Below the pieces are notes generated by a model. The model made no database searches, was not told the DNA's origin, and saw nothing but the letters and a program-made list of their open reading frames with translations. A stretch of 64,000 bases of DNA. Origin: Streptomyces cacaoi (GTDB lineage: Bacteria > Actinomycetota > Actinomycetes > Streptomycetales > Streptomycetaceae). The position numbers and the translations under genes are program-made. The stretch covers positions 1 through 64,000 of the forward strand of contig NZ_BJMM01000031.1 of the NCBI RefSeq assembly GCF_006539165.1. The letters run 5' to 3'. Shown here in pieces: positions 53,420 to 62,405 of the stretch. Position 1 is the stretch's first letter. Each line of letters begins with the position of its first letter.

Positions 53420-54097
53420 TCACAGGGTGGCGGGCGGCCGGCAGGTGTGCGGGACGGAGGCGGGGCCGGCGGCGGAGGCCGGCGCGGAGGTGTGCGGGGT
53501 GCCGCCGAGGGTCGCCGGGCCGGTGCCGGTGCCCGCGGCGGGCGGTACCGACGGCACGCCCTCGGAGCGGCCGAAGGCGAACTCCCGCTGGAGCCGCCAG
53601 ACGCAGTCCTCGCCCTGGAGGTAGAGGGCGAACCCGGTGGCCGTCCAGGACGCCTCGAAGCCGGACAGTTCGGCGTCGGCCCGGTCCATGGCCGCGTCGT
53701 CGATACCGTGCGCGACGGTGACGTGCGGGTGGTACGGGAACGCGAGCTCCCGCGCGAGCGGGCCCTGCGGGTCGCGCACCTGCTCCTGGAGCCGGGAGCA
53801 CTCCAGGACGCCCTCGACGACCTGGACGAAGACGACCGGCGACAGCGGCCGGAAGGTGCCCGTGCCGGACAGCCGCACGGTGAAGGGCCGCCCGCCCAGC
53901 GCCACCCGGGCCAGATGCGCCTCGATCGCGGGCCGGGCTGCGGCCCGTACCTCGGTCGGCGGCAGCAGCGTGATGTGGGTGGGGATGCCGTGGGCCGCGG
54001 TGTCACCGAAGGAGGCCCGCCGCTCCTGGAGCACTGTGCCGTACGGCTCCGGGACGGCGAGCGATACGCCGAGCGTGACGGTCGCTCCCGTGCCCAT
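53420..54097 (-). CDS. 2'-5' RNA ligase family (2H phosphoesterase) protein
   Basis: A 225-aa protein with the two HxTx motifs of the 2H superfamily, HITLLPP (near 41) and HVTVAHG (near 123), separated by the usual spacing. It acts as ligase or cyclic phosphodiesterase on RNA or nucleotide substrates; the direction cannot be told. A Pro/Thr/Ala-rich tail of about 50 residues follows the domain. ATG 54097 has GAGAGGAG upstream. Upstream trpS gene is cotranscribed or nearly so. Confidence 0.88.
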   Translation of the reverse strand: MGTGATVTLGVSLAVPEPYGTVLQERRASFGDTAAHGIPTHITLLPPTEVRAAARPAIEAHLARVALGGRPFTVRLSGTGTFRPLSPVVFVQVVEGVLECSRLQEQVRDPQGPLARELAFPYHPHVTVAHGIDDAAMDRADAELSGFEASWTATGFALYLQGEDCVWRLQREFAFGRSEGVPSVPPAAGTGTGPATLGGTPHTSAPASAAGPASVPHTCRPPATL

Positions 54098-54289
54098 GTG
54101 CACTCCTCTCACCTGTCGCCTGCCGTCCGCCGCCGCCGGGGGCGCCGTGGTCCTGCCGTCGTGTCCTGTGTCGTGCGGTGCTCGTGTGGTGCTCGTGCCC
54201 TGGGTGTTGCCGTACCGGTGCCGTGGCCGGTGCCGGGAGTCCGGGCTGCTGTGCTCTGCCCGGGCGGGGGCGTGCCGCGTTCCGGCCTC

Positions 54290-54315
54290 CGTGCCCGCCG
54301 CCCGCGGCGGGCACG
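54290..54315 (-). terminator. Hairpin downstream of trpS
   Basis: A 12-bp inverted repeat (54290-54301 with 54304-54315), 15 nt past the trpS stop. Confidence 0.5.
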
Positions 54316-54329
54316 GCACGGCCGGGCCG

Positions 54330-55343
54330 TCAGTGCTTGGCGGGCAGGAAGCCCACCTTCTCGTAGACGTCGGCGAGCGTCTCGGCCGCGACCGCCCTGG
54401 CCTTCTCCGCGCCCCGGGCGAGGAGGGTGTCCAAGGTGGCGGGGTCGTCCAGGAACTCCTGGGTCCGCTGCCGGAACGGGGTCACCCAGTCCGTGACGAT
54501 CTCTGCGAGGTCCGTCTTCAGCGCGCCGTAGCCCTTGCCCGCGTACCGCTCCTCCAGCTCCTCGACGGTGGTGCCGGTGAGGGTGGAGTGGATCGTCAGC
54601 AGATTGCTGATGCCGGGCTTCTTGTCCCGGTCGAAGCGGATGACCGTGTCGGTGTCGGTCACCGCGCTCTTGATCTTCTTGGCGGTCGTCTTCGGCTCGT
54701 CCAGCAGATCGATGATGCCCTTCGGCGTGGAGGCCGACTTGCTCATCTTGACCTCCGGGTCCTGGAGGTCGTAGATCTTCGCCGTCTCCTTGAGGATGTA
54801 GGCGTCCGGGACCGGGAAGGTGTGCGAGAAGCGGCTGTTGAAGCGCTCGGCGATGGTGCGGGTCAGCTCCAGGTGCTGCCGCTGGTCCTCGCCGACGGGG
54901 ACCTGGTGGGCGCGGTAGATGAGGATGTCGGCGACCATCAGCGCCGGGTAGGTGAACAGGCCGACGGTGGTGTGGTCCGTGCCCTGCTTGGCCGACTTGT
55001 CCTTGAACTGCGTCATGCGCGCGGCCTCGCCGAAACCCGTGAGGCACTCGACGACCCACGACAGCTGGGTGTGCTCGGGCACATGGCTCTGGAGGAAGAG
55101 CGTGCACCGCTCGGGGTCCAGGCCGGCGGCCAGCAACTGGGCCGCCGCGACGCGGGAGTTGGCGCGCAGCTCGGCGGGGTCCTGGGGGACCGTGATCGCG
55201 TGCAGGTCGACGACCATGTAGTAGGCGTCGTGGCTCTCCTGGAGCGCCACCCACTGGCGTACGGCACCGAGATAGTTGCCGAGGTGGAACGAACCGGCGG
55301 TGGGCTGGATCCCGGACAGCACGCGAGCACGATCTGTTGCCAT
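54330..55343 (-). CDS. trpS: Tryptophanyl-tRNA synthetase
   Basis: A 337-aa class I synthetase that charges tRNA-Trp. The HIGH-like motif is in SGIQPTAGSFHLGNYLG (near 17), and KMSKS is in EVKMSKSAS (near 202). Length is normal. ATG 55343 is preferred; ATG 55352 adds only MVG. No T-box leader is visible. A perfect 14-bp palindrome (55380-55393) lies 37 nt upstream. Confidence 0.96.
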   Translation of the reverse strand: MATDRARVLSGIQPTAGSFHLGNYLGAVRQWVALQESHDAYYMVVDLHAITVPQDPAELRANSRVAAAQLLAAGLDPERCTLFLQSHVPEHTQLSWVVECLTGFGEAARMTQFKDKSAKQGTDHTTVGLFTYPALMVADILIYRAHQVPVGEDQRQHLELTRTIAERFNSRFSHTFPVPDAYILKETAKIYDLQDPEVKMSKSASTPKGIIDLLDEPKTTAKKIKSAVTDTDTVIRFDRDKKPGISNLLTIHSTLTGTTVEELEERYAGKGYGALKTDLAEIVTDWVTPFRQRTQEFLDDPATLDTLLARGAEKARAVAAETLADVYEKVGFLPAKH

Positions 55344-55631
55344 GCCGACCATTGTCTCAGGTCCCACGGACCGCCAGGGACCCGATATCGGGTGAGCTGC
55401 GGCACGGGAGGTGACACCCGTCACGCCCCCACCGCGCCGGCCCGCGCCCCGCCGCGCCCCCACCGCGCCCGCCCTTCCGGCCCTTCGCGCCCCCTCTCCC
55501 CGCACCTGTCTCCCTCGCGTCCCGAGCGTCGGACCGCGTCCCGGTGGCCTTCCCGTACATCCTGCGCATACCGACGGGCGGACGATAGAAAGAGGGCACC
55601 GCCCGGCACGCAGAGGAACGGAGATCCCGTG
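55344..55631. promoter_or_regulatory. trpS/rocD divergent promoter region
   Basis: It contains the perfect palindrome ACCCGATATCGGGT (55380-55393) close to trpS, and a C-rich simple-sequence stretch at about 55420-55510. A possible -10 (GATAGA, near 55584) precedes the aminotransferase gene. Confidence 0.4.
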
Positions 55632-56882
55632 ATGTCCATCCCCACCGCACCGCAGGCCCACGAGGCGTCCGCCGGCTCCGCCGGTGAGCTGATCGCGCTC
55701 GCCGAGGAGCACGGAGCGCACAACTACCATCCGCTCCCCGTCGTCATCGCCTCCGGCGAGGGCGCGTGGGTCACCGACACCGAGGGGCGGCGCTATCTCG
55801 ACATGCTGGCCGGCTACTCGGCGCTCAACTTCGGCCACCGCAATCCCCGGCTGATCGAGGCGGCGAAGGCCCAGCTCGACCGGGTCACCCTCACCTCCCG
55901 CGCCTTCCACCACGACCGCTTCGCCGCGTTCTGCACCCGGCTCGCCGAGCTGTGCGGCATGGAGATGGTGCTGCCGATGAACACCGGCGCCGAGGCCGTG
56001 GAGACGGCGGTGAAGACGGCCCGGAAGTGGGGCTACCGGGTCAAGGGCGTCCCGAAGGACAAGGCCAGGATCGTCGTCGCCGACGACAACTTCCACGGCC
56101 GGACGACGACGGTGATCAGCTTCTCCAGCGACGAGGAGGCCCGCGCCGACCACGGTCCGTTCACCCCCGGCTTCGTCTCCGTGCCGTACGGCGATCTGGC
56201 CGCGCTGGAGGCGGCCGTCGACGAGGACCCGGACAACACCGTCGCGGTACTGCTGGAGCCCATCCAGGGCGAGGCCGGAGTGATCGTGCCGCCCGCGGGC
56301 TATCTGCCGGGCGTACGGGAGCTGACCCGCTCGCGGAACGTGCTGTTCCTCGCCGACGAGGTGCAGTCGGGGCTCGGCCGCACCGGCGCCACCTTCGCCT
56401 GCGAGCACGAGGACGTCGTGCCGGACATGTATCTCCTGGGCAAGGCCCTCGGCGGCGGCATCGTGCCCGTCTCGGCCGTGGTCTCCTCCGCCGAGGTGCT
56501 GGGCGTGCACCGCCCCGGCGAGCACGGCTCCACCTTCGGCGGCAACCCGCTCGCCTGCGCCGTCGCGCTGGAGGTCGTCGACATGCTCGCGACCGGCGAG
56601 TACCAGGAGCGCGCCCGCGAGCTGGGCGCCCGACTGCACCGGGAGCTGGGCCTGTTGCAGGGCGGCGCGGTGCGCACCGTACGCGGCAGGGGGCTGTGGG
56701 CGGGCGTCGACATCGACCCCGCGCGGGGCACGGGCCGCGAGATCTGCGAGAAGCTGCTGGCCCACGGCGTACTGGTGAAGGACACCCACGGCTCGACGAT
56801 CCGGCTCGCACCCCCGCTGACCATCGGCGACGCGGACCTCGACACCGGCCTCGAAGCCCTCAGCAAGGCCCTCGACGCCTGA
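55632..56882 (+). CDS. rocD: Ornithine aminotransferase
   Basis: A 416-aa class III PLP aminotransferase that converts ornithine to glutamate semialdehyde. It matches ornithine aminotransferases throughout: HNYHPLPVVI at the N-terminus (ornithine recognition), MNTGAEAVETA, the PLP Asp in LADEVQSGLGRTG, the Schiff-base Lys in LLGKALGGGI (near 270) and STFGGNPLA. ATG 55632 has GGAG 8 nt upstream. No dimethylarginine hydrolase or proline genes are next to it. Confidence 0.93.
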   Translation: MSIPTAPQAHEASAGSAGELIALAEEHGAHNYHPLPVVIASGEGAWVTDTEGRRYLDMLAGYSALNFGHRNPRLIEAAKAQLDRVTLTSRAFHHDRFAAFCTRLAELCGMEMVLPMNTGAEAVETAVKTARKWGYRVKGVPKDKARIVVADDNFHGRTTTVISFSSDEEARADHGPFTPGFVSVPYGDLAALEAAVDEDPDNTVAVLLEPIQGEAGVIVPPAGYLPGVRELTRSRNVLFLADEVQSGLGRTGATFACEHEDVVPDMYLLGKALGGGIVPVSAVVSSAEVLGVHRPGEHGSTFGGNPLACAVALEVVDMLATGEYQERARELGARLHRELGLLQGGAVRTVRGRGLWAGVDIDPARGTGREICEKLLAHGVLVKDTHGSTIRLAPPLTIGDADLDTGLEALSKALDA

Positions 56883-56943
56883 CCGCACCCGTGAGCCGGG
56901 GCCCGTACCCCGTCGGCCCCGGCTCCCGCCGGCGGCGTCCCGG

Positions 56944-57567
56944 TCAGCCGCCGCCGGGCGCCTCCCACTCCGCGGGACGCGAGCACCCGGAGCCGGGCGC
57001 GAGCGCCGCCATCACGACGGCGTCCACGCGCTCGCCCTCCCACAGCAGCGCCTCCCGCAGGACGCCCTCCACGACGAACCCGGCCTTCTCGTAGGCCCGC
57101 CGGGCGCGCGGGTTGGTCGTGAAGACCTCCAGGGCGATGCGGTGCAGCCCCAGCACCTCGAAGCCGTACCGCAACAGCAACCGCGTCGCCTCGGTACCCA
57201 GGCCACGGCCGGTGGCGGCGGGCACCAGCGCGATACGGAACGAGCTGCTCTCGTTGGGCGGATCCCACTCGTGCAGCACCACTTCGCCGACGACGGCGCC
57301 GCTCGCCCGCTCCACCACGGCGAGATCGAGCCGGTCGTCCCGGTCCGCGCGGCTGCCGTACCACTCCCGCAGCCGCGCCTCGTCGTACCGGTGCAGCCCG
57401 TGACCGCCGGTGAGCCGGGCCGTCTCCGGGTCGCGGAACAGCGGCAGCAGCGCGGGCACGTCGTCGGCGGTGACCGGACGCAGCACGACCCGGTCCCCGT
57501 CCAGCGTCGGTTTCCGGCCGAAGTCGGCCTTTTCCTGGGGGAGTTCGCGTAGGGTCATGTGCCGCAT
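56944..57567 (-). CDS. GNAT-family N-acetyltransferase (RimJ/RimL-like)
   Basis: A 207-aa protein with the RimJ/RimL acetyltransferase pattern: VVLRPVTADDVPALL, acetyl-CoA loop VPAATGRGLGTEATRLLL, and the terminal NPRARRAYEKAGFVVEG. ATG 57567 (MRHMTL) or 57558; neither has a strong ribosome site. Substrate unknown; ribosomal protein or small amine are both possible. Confidence 0.88.
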   Translation of the reverse strand: MRHMTLRELPQEKADFGRKPTLDGDRVVLRPVTADDVPALLPLFRDPETARLTGGHGLHRYDEARLREWYGSRADRDDRLDLAVVERASGAVVGEVVLHEWDPPNESSSFRIALVPAATGRGLGTEATRLLLRYGFEVLGLHRIALEVFTTNPRARRAYEKAGFVVEGVLREALLWEGERVDAVVMAALAPGSGCSRPAEWEAPGGG

Positions 57568-57721
57568 GCTGCCCCGCGGGCCGTGGCCGCGTCACCGGCT
57601 TTCCGCCCCGCCGGCCCGCCCGGCACCACCAACGGGCCCCGGCCCGCCCGCTGTTGCGCTCCGCTTGCACCCCGCACGCTGTGCTGGGCGCACCCTCGAT
57701 CCTGCTCCGCCCGGAAGGATG

Positions 57722-58216
57722 ATGACCTTGGAGACGCTCCAACTGCTCGCGCTCGTCGCCGCGACGGTGACCACAGGGCTGGTCGGCGGACTGTTCTACG
57801 GCTTCTCCATCTCGGTCATGCGGGCGCTGCGCGGCACCGACGACCGCACCTTCATCGAGGTCATGCAGCGCATCAACACCGCCATCCTCAACGGCTGGTT
57901 CGTCCTCGGCTACATCGGCGCCCTCCTGTTCACCGGCGCAGCCGTCGCCCTGCTCGGCCCGGACCGCCACGACGCCCTCTACCCGGCCGCCGGCGCACTC
58001 TTCTGCTACGCGGCCTCCATGCTGATCACCGGCCGCTTCAACATCCCCCTCAACAAGGCCCTGGACGCCGCGGGCCCGCCCGCCCGCATCCCCGACCCCG
58101 CCCGCGTCCGAGCCGCGTTCGAACCCGCCTGGGTCCGCTGGAACACCGTACGCACCCTCCTGTGCGTAGGCGCCGTACTCCTGCTGTGCTGGGCGCTCGT
58201 GGTGCACGGGGGGTGA
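57722..58216 (+). CDS. DUF1772 membrane protein
   Basis: A 164-aa protein with four hydrophobic segments and the DUF1772 / anthrone-oxygenase-like pattern: GLFYGFSISVMRAL near 25, the N-terminal-half FIEVMQRINTAILNGWF, and FNIPLNKALDAA. Some relatives oxygenate polyketide anthrones; most are unstudied. GGAAGG lies just before two adjacent ATGs (57719, 57722). Confidence 0.85.
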   Translation: MTLETLQLLALVAATVTTGLVGGLFYGFSISVMRALRGTDDRTFIEVMQRINTAILNGWFVLGYIGALLFTGAAVALLGPDRHDALYPAAGALFCYAASMLITGRFNIPLNKALDAAGPPARIPDPARVRAAFEPAWVRWNTVRTLLCVGAVLLLCWALVVHGG

Positions 58217-58289
58217 GGTGGCCCCTCCCCCGTACGGTCTTCGGAGCGATGACCGTACGGGGCCGCGTGGGATGCCGGGCGTCGCGTTC

Positions 58290-59252
58290 TCAGTCGCGGC
58301 GTGCCACGACCAGTACGGGGCCGCCCGGCATCGTCGGGAACTGCCGTTCGTCGCGCAGGCCGTGCGCGGTGAGGGTCCTGGTCATGCGGTCCGTGTCGTA
58401 GGCGTTGCCGCCGTTGCGTACGGCCTGCCAGCCCGCGACGGCCCGGCGCAGCGGGTCCGGGGCCGGCGGGTTGGTGCCGACGACGATCCAGGCGCCCGGT
58501 TTGAGCGCCTCGGTCAGCCGGGGCAGTGCCTGCGCCAGTGCCTCCTCCGCCAGGAAGGGCGCGGGCAGCCAGATCATGTCGTAGGCGGCCTGCTCCGTCA
58601 GGTCAGCGGCGTCGGTACGGCGCAGGGTGACACGTCCGGCGGCCTCGGTACCGGCGTCGGCCAGCTCGTTGCGCGCCAGTTCCAGCACGCGCTCCATGAC
58701 GTCGACGCCGACGACCTCGGCGCGGGGGAACGCCTCCGCGAGGGCCAGCGCCAGCGCGGCCGTGCCGGTGCCGACGTCCAGGATGCGGCTGCCCTGCGCG
58801 GCCAGCCGGTCCGCGAGGCCGGGCAGCACGGGGACGAGCCTGCCCGCGATGGCGCGGCCCGTGCCGGCGGACGCGCGGCCCTGGTTGAGCAGCACCTCGT
58901 CGTCCAGGTCCACCCAGCCGCCGGTCCCGCCCTGGTCGCCCGCGGCCACCGCCAGCGCCTGACGCAGCGAGCTGAGACGCGCCTGCGCCGCGCCGTGGTG
59001 CGTCGCGCCGTCCGGGTACCGGTACGCCGGGTGCAGGGCCGGTGTATCCCCGTCCCGCTGTATCAGCCCTGCGGCCTCAAGTACGGCGGTGCGCTGCGGG
59101 TTCGCCGCGAGGACGTCGGCCGGGGCCTTCGTGGCGGCGTCCTCCAGGGTGGCGATCAGGGCCGCCAGCGCCCAGGTCGCCGCCTCCAGGCTGCCGGACG
59201 GGTCGTCGTCCGGGCTCGGCGCGGGGACGGAGGACGGAGTGGGCTCGGACAT
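58290..59252 (-). CDS. Class I SAM-dependent methyltransferase
   Basis: A 320-aa protein. An N-terminal helical/winged-helix-like region (about 20-130) precedes the SAM fold with motif I ILDVGTGTAALALALAEAFP near 160 and acidic ligand VVGVDVMERVL. The layout resembles O-methyltransferases with a dimerisation domain. GAAAGG lies 9 nt before ATG 59252. Substrate unknown; no biosynthetic cluster around it. Confidence 0.87.
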   Translation of the reverse strand: MSEPTPSSVPAPSPDDDPSGSLEAATWALAALIATLEDAATKAPADVLAANPQRTAVLEAAGLIQRDGDTPALHPAYRYPDGATHHGAAQARLSSLRQALAVAAGDQGGTGGWVDLDDEVLLNQGRASAGTGRAIAGRLVPVLPGLADRLAAQGSRILDVGTGTAALALALAEAFPRAEVVGVDVMERVLELARNELADAGTEAAGRVTLRRTDAADLTEQAAYDMIWLPAPFLAEEALAQALPRLTEALKPGAWIVVGTNPPAPDPLRRAVAGWQAVRNGGNAYDTDRMTRTLTAHGLRDERQFPTMPGGPVLVVARRD

Positions 59253-59358
59253 GCGCGGACCTTTCCTGCCTGCGGGGCTTGCCAGGTCATCATCCCGCCC
59301 TCGCCGATCCGCCCTCAGCGGGGGCGCCGTACGGCCTTCGGCCCGTCCGCGCATGTGA

Positions 59359-59397
59359 GAACCCCCGTGCGGCCGGTGGAGAAGCGCACGGGGGTTC
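59359..59397 (-). terminator. Hairpin after the XRE/DUF397 pair
   Basis: A perfect 13-bp stem (59359-59371 with 59385-59397, 13-nt loop), 23 nt past the DUF397 stop. Confidence 0.7.
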
Positions 59398-59419
59398 GTG
59401 AGTGTTTCCAGGCGCCGGT

Positions 59420-59629
59420 TCAGCGCTCCGTGTTCTTCAGCCCACCGACGAACGCGCCCCACGCCCCCGCCGAAAACCTCAGCGGCACACGCCGCACATC
59501 CTTGCTGTCCCGAACAGGCACCACACCGAACCCGATCGAACCCGGCGCCCACTCCAGACAGTTACCGCCTTCACCACCGCTGTAGCTGCTCTTGAACCAG
59601 ACGGCGCGGCTGTTGGGGATGATGCTCAT
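59420..59629 (-). CDS. DUF397 protein (WhiJ-partner type)
   Basis: A 69-aa protein with the family core WFKSSYSGGEGGNCLEWAP and VPVRDSKD. Such small proteins pair with XRE/DUF5753 regulators (WhiJ-like, BldB-related modules) that tune development and antibiotic production in Streptomyces. The ATG overlaps the regulator stop (ATGA), showing translational coupling. Confidence 0.93.
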   Translation of the reverse strand: MSIIPNSRAVWFKSSYSGGEGGNCLEWAPGSIGFGVVPVRDSKDVRRVPLRFSAGAWGAFVGGLKNTER

Positions 59630-60471
59630 GGGGTGTGCTCTCCCATCACGCTGCGAATCATGGCCAGTGATTGCCCCGGTGATAGCGCTTCCGCGCGAAG
59701 CCGGTCAAACCTGGTGTGGGCGTCCTTCACTTGTCCTGGAGAGTCAATCACCTGCCCGACACCTTGGCCCTCGGAGTACAGAACTTGAGGCTGCTCTATG
59801 GCCTGGGGGAAGTCCAGAAGCGTGTAGGGCGAAGAGGCCGGAGGCGCACCGGAGGCGAATGTCAGCACTTGCAAGGTGACGGCCGGGTATTCCGCCATGG
59901 TCGCCAGGTGGCGAAGCTGTGCGCGCATGACCTCGGCGCCGCCCACCTTCCGTCGCAGGCACGCCTCGTCCAGGATCAGCCACAGCAGCGGCGACTCCTC
60001 GCCCTCACCGCGTTCGTGCAGCTTTCCGCGCTGCAACCTCAGCTCGACCTTCGCCGCTGTCTGTTCCGGGGTGTCGAGCGGCTGGCCCGCACGCAGCAAC
60101 GCCCACGCGTACTCCCGCGTCTGCGCCCCACCGAACACCAGGTTCGTGGAGTAGTCGCAGATCACGGACGCCTGTGCCTCCAACTCCACGAACGGCGCGA
60201 ACCAGTCGGGGTGTTCCACGCGGAGCCGTCGCAACGACTCGGTGAACAGGTCTCCCGTGCCGAACGCGCGGTCACACCCCTCGGCGAACTTCTCCGAGGG
60301 AGTGAGCGAGCCGGACTCGACGCGGCTCACGTACGCCTCGCTGTAGCCCGTGGCGCCGCCGAGGCCCTTCTGGGTCATGTTCCGGGCCTGCCGTACCCGG
60401 CGCACGTCCGCCCCGAACGTGGTGGGCATACCGCCGCTAAAGGCCGGCCGCCGTGTTCGCCTCCGTGCCAT
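59626..60471 (-). CDS. XRE-family regulator with DUF5753 (WhiJ-like)
   Basis: A 281-aa protein. Helix-turn-helix at about 15-70 (FGADVRRVRQARNMTQKGLGGATGYSEAYVSRVESG), then a DUF5753 domain with YEWALL-like REYAWALLRAGQP and the terminal LDFPQAIEQPQVLYSE. ATG 60471 is chosen because family members begin a few residues before the HTH; GTG 60531 is an alternative that adds 20 residues. It overlaps the DUF397 gene. Confidence 0.92.
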   Translation of the reverse strand: MARRRTRRPAFSGGMPTTFGADVRRVRQARNMTQKGLGGATGYSEAYVSRVESGSLTPSEKFAEGCDRAFGTGDLFTESLRRLRVEHPDWFAPFVELEAQASVICDYSTNLVFGGAQTREYAWALLRAGQPLDTPEQTAAKVELRLQRGKLHERGEGEESPLLWLILDEACLRRKVGGAEVMRAQLRHLATMAEYPAVTLQVLTFASGAPPASSPYTLLDFPQAIEQPQVLYSEGQGVGQVIDSPGQVKDAHTRFDRLRAEALSPGQSLAMIRSVMGEHTP

Positions 60472-60605
60472 GTCTGACCAGCCTTTGCGTCCTCGTCGCC
60501 AAGTACCCACGCCCGTGGGCGACTTGAGCACTCCCGGTTAAGTAGTGTCAGGCTACCGCTCGCCGTGTTGACCTCGCCACAGAGCGTGAGTGGGAGGCGA
60601 CGCCT

Positions 60606-60767
60606 ATGGATCTCCAAGACGGGGTCACTGTGCACGGGGAGGCCGGGCCCACGGGGCCGGTGGAGGATGTGCGGTCGGCGTGTGAGCACGTGGGCGCATT
60701 GGAGGTGCGGCCGGACGGCAAGCACTGTGCTGCCTGCGGGGCCCTGATCTACCCGGCCGTCCCATGA
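60606..60767 (+). CDS. Small protein with CxxC knuckle
   Basis: A 53-aa product divergent from the XRE regulator. GGGAGG lies 8 nt before ATG 60606. It has an acidic N-terminal half and a C-terminal HCAACGALIYP that looks like half of a zinc ribbon, with another Cys in RSACEHVG; four residues (Cys, His, Cys, Cys) could bind zinc. Its stop overlaps the next start (ATGA), which supports it being real. Function unknown. Confidence 0.7.
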   Translation: MDLQDGVTVHGEAGPTGPVEDVRSACEHVGALEVRPDGKHCAACGALIYPAVP

Positions 60768-60997
60768 GGGCGCGCGGGTTCCATGTCGTGAGCGCCGCGC
60801 TGCCGGAAGAGTTCCTGCTGCCGGAGGTGGTGGGCGGGTGCTGCCAGTGCGCGTATCTCTCACGGCTCTACGTCGGGTACCGGCGTATGCCGCAAGGGGC
60901 CCGCAGGCGGGGCCAGTTGATGGGGTTCGCACTGGGGCTGTGGCGGGAGCACGCGGTGGAGCACGGAGTGGAGGACGAGGGGATGGGTGAGGCGTGA
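60764..60997 (+). CDS. Hypothetical protein coupled to the 53-aa ORF
   Basis: A 77-aa protein with a CCQC motif in VVGGCCQCAYLSRLY and a basic segment. It overlaps the preceding small gene by 4 nt (ATGA). Small genes of this type commonly lie next to XRE/DUF397 pairs in Streptomyces. No domain is recognised. Confidence 0.65.
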   Translation: MRARGFHVVSAALPEEFLLPEVVGGCCQCAYLSRLYVGYRRMPQGARRRGQLMGFALGLWREHAVEHGVEDEGMGEA

Positions 60998-61042
60998 CGC
61001 TCGCGGGGTGGTGGCGTCGGGGGCGGGGAGGGACACCGGCGG

Positions 61043-62296
61043 TCAGGCGGTGGGGGTGGTGGGGCGGTGCAGTGCGGTGGTGAGGGTGGTCGCCACGACG
61101 GCGACGGCGAGGACCAGGGTCGCCGTGTTCCGGCCGAGGGGCCCGGCGAGCAGGCCGAGCGCGAGCGTGGGCACGGTCGTGCCGGTGTAGACGGCCAGGA
61201 AGTACGTGGACAGCAGGTCCGCCCTGCGCGACGGGTCGGCGAGCCGCTGGGTGACCGCGATGCCGCGGCGGAAGGCGAGGCCGATGCCGGCTCCGGCCAG
61301 CAGCGTCCCGACGGCGAACGTGGGCAGGGACCGCGTCCACAGGCCGGTCTCGAACACCGCGACGCCCGCCATGAGGAACGCCGGTGCCGGCCGGCGCCCG
61401 GCGGCCCACCGTTCCGGCGCCGCGACCTGGGCGGCCAGCGCGGCGAGGAACAGCAGCCCGACCTGCGCGCCGACGGCCGCGACGTTGTGGACGTGCAGCT
61501 GCTCGCCGAGGAAGGACGGCACCAGCGAGGAGAAGAGGCCGCTGACCGCGAACGCGGCGAGGACGGCGGTGGCGGCCCACAGGAACTCGGCACGCGCCGC
61601 GCGCTGTCGGGGCAGGGCCGGGCGGCGGACGGACAGCCCGGGCCACCGCCGGTCGGCGACGGTCTCGGGGGTGACGGCGACGGCCAGGAGCGCCGGGACG
61701 AGAGCGGCGAGGTGGATCCGGAACACGAGATGGGTGGGGTCGGCGCCGTACTGCGCGAACAGGCCGGCGGCGACGGTGCCCAGGCCCAGCCCGCCCATGT
61801 TGGCCACGGCCGAGACGGTCGACGCGCGCCGGGCCCGCCCGGGTCCGGCCAGCTCACCGAGCGCGGCGGTCGCGGTGGCGGTGCAGACGCCGGTGCTCAG
61901 GCCGCACAGGAAGCGTGCCGCCAGCAGCGTCGGCACATCGTCGGCGACCAGGAACAGCGCCGTGCTCGCTGCGGCGGCCAGGACGGCGGCGGCCAGGGGC
62001 GGGCGGCGGCCCGCGCGGTCGGAGAGCGCGGCGAAGACCATCAGCGCGAGCACCGTCCCGACGGCGTAGACGGCGAAGATCAGCGTCGTGGTGAAGGGCC
62101 CGAAGCCCATCCGTGGCGCCCAGAACGCGTAGAGCGGTACGGGCAGTGTGCCGCCCAGCATGACCAGCGTGTACACCGCGGCCACCAGCGGGAATCCGGC
62201 GCGTGCCCGGCGTCCGGCGGGGCCGGGGCGGGCTGCGGGCGGACGGGGGACGCGGCGTCGTCGATCATCGTGCGGCCTTTCGAGCGCGGAAGCCAT
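61043..62296 (-). CDS. MFS transporter
   Basis: A 417-aa transporter with about 12 membrane segments after a basic Arg/Pro-rich N-terminus of 33 residues. MFS loop motif ALSDRAGRRPPLAA near 95. It resembles actinobacterial drug/sugar exporters. It is divergent from a TetR regulator with a repeat-type operator between them, the usual repressor-exporter arrangement. Substrate unknown. Confidence 0.9.
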   Translation of the reverse strand: MASALERPHDDRRRRVPRPPAARPGPAGRRARAGFPLVAAVYTLVMLGGTLPVPLYAFWAPRMGFGPFTTTLIFAVYAVGTVLALMVFAALSDRAGRRPPLAAAVLAAAASTALFLVADDVPTLLAARFLCGLSTGVCTATATAALGELAGPGRARRASTVSAVANMGGLGLGTVAAGLFAQYGADPTHLVFRIHLAALVPALLAVAVTPETVADRRWPGLSVRRPALPRQRAARAEFLWAATAVLAAFAVSGLFSSLVPSFLGEQLHVHNVAAVGAQVGLLFLAALAAQVAAPERWAAGRRPAPAFLMAGVAVFETGLWTRSLPTFAVGTLLAGAGIGLAFRRGIAVTQRLADPSRRADLLSTYFLAVYTGTTVPTLALGLLAGPLGRNTATLVLAVAVVATTLTTALHRPTTPTA

Positions 62297-62326
62297 CGGC
62301 CGTCACGTTAGCTATCCTGGATCGAT

Positions 62327-62371
62327 CGATCAAAGATGTTTTGACCAAACGATCCAAGATGTGGGTAGGGT
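62327..62371. promoter_or_regulatory. Direct-repeat operator and promoter for TetR/MFS pair
   Basis: 12-nt direct repeats CGATCAAAGATG (62327-62338) and CGATCCAAGATG (62350-62361), 23 bp apart, flank a -35-like TTGACC (62341-62346). A -10-like TAGGGT is at 62366-62371 (19-bp spacer). A short GATCGATCGATC palindrome at about 62320-62331 overlaps the left repeat. Likely bound by the adjacent TetR protein. Confidence 0.6.
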
Positions 62372-62405
62372 CACAGAAGACACACGACAACGGGAGGTGG
62401 ACGCC

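Noticed and set aside
55344..55631. T-box leader for trpS
   Set aside because: Too short between the start codon and the divergent gene, and no T-box core sequence or antiterminator stem is visible.
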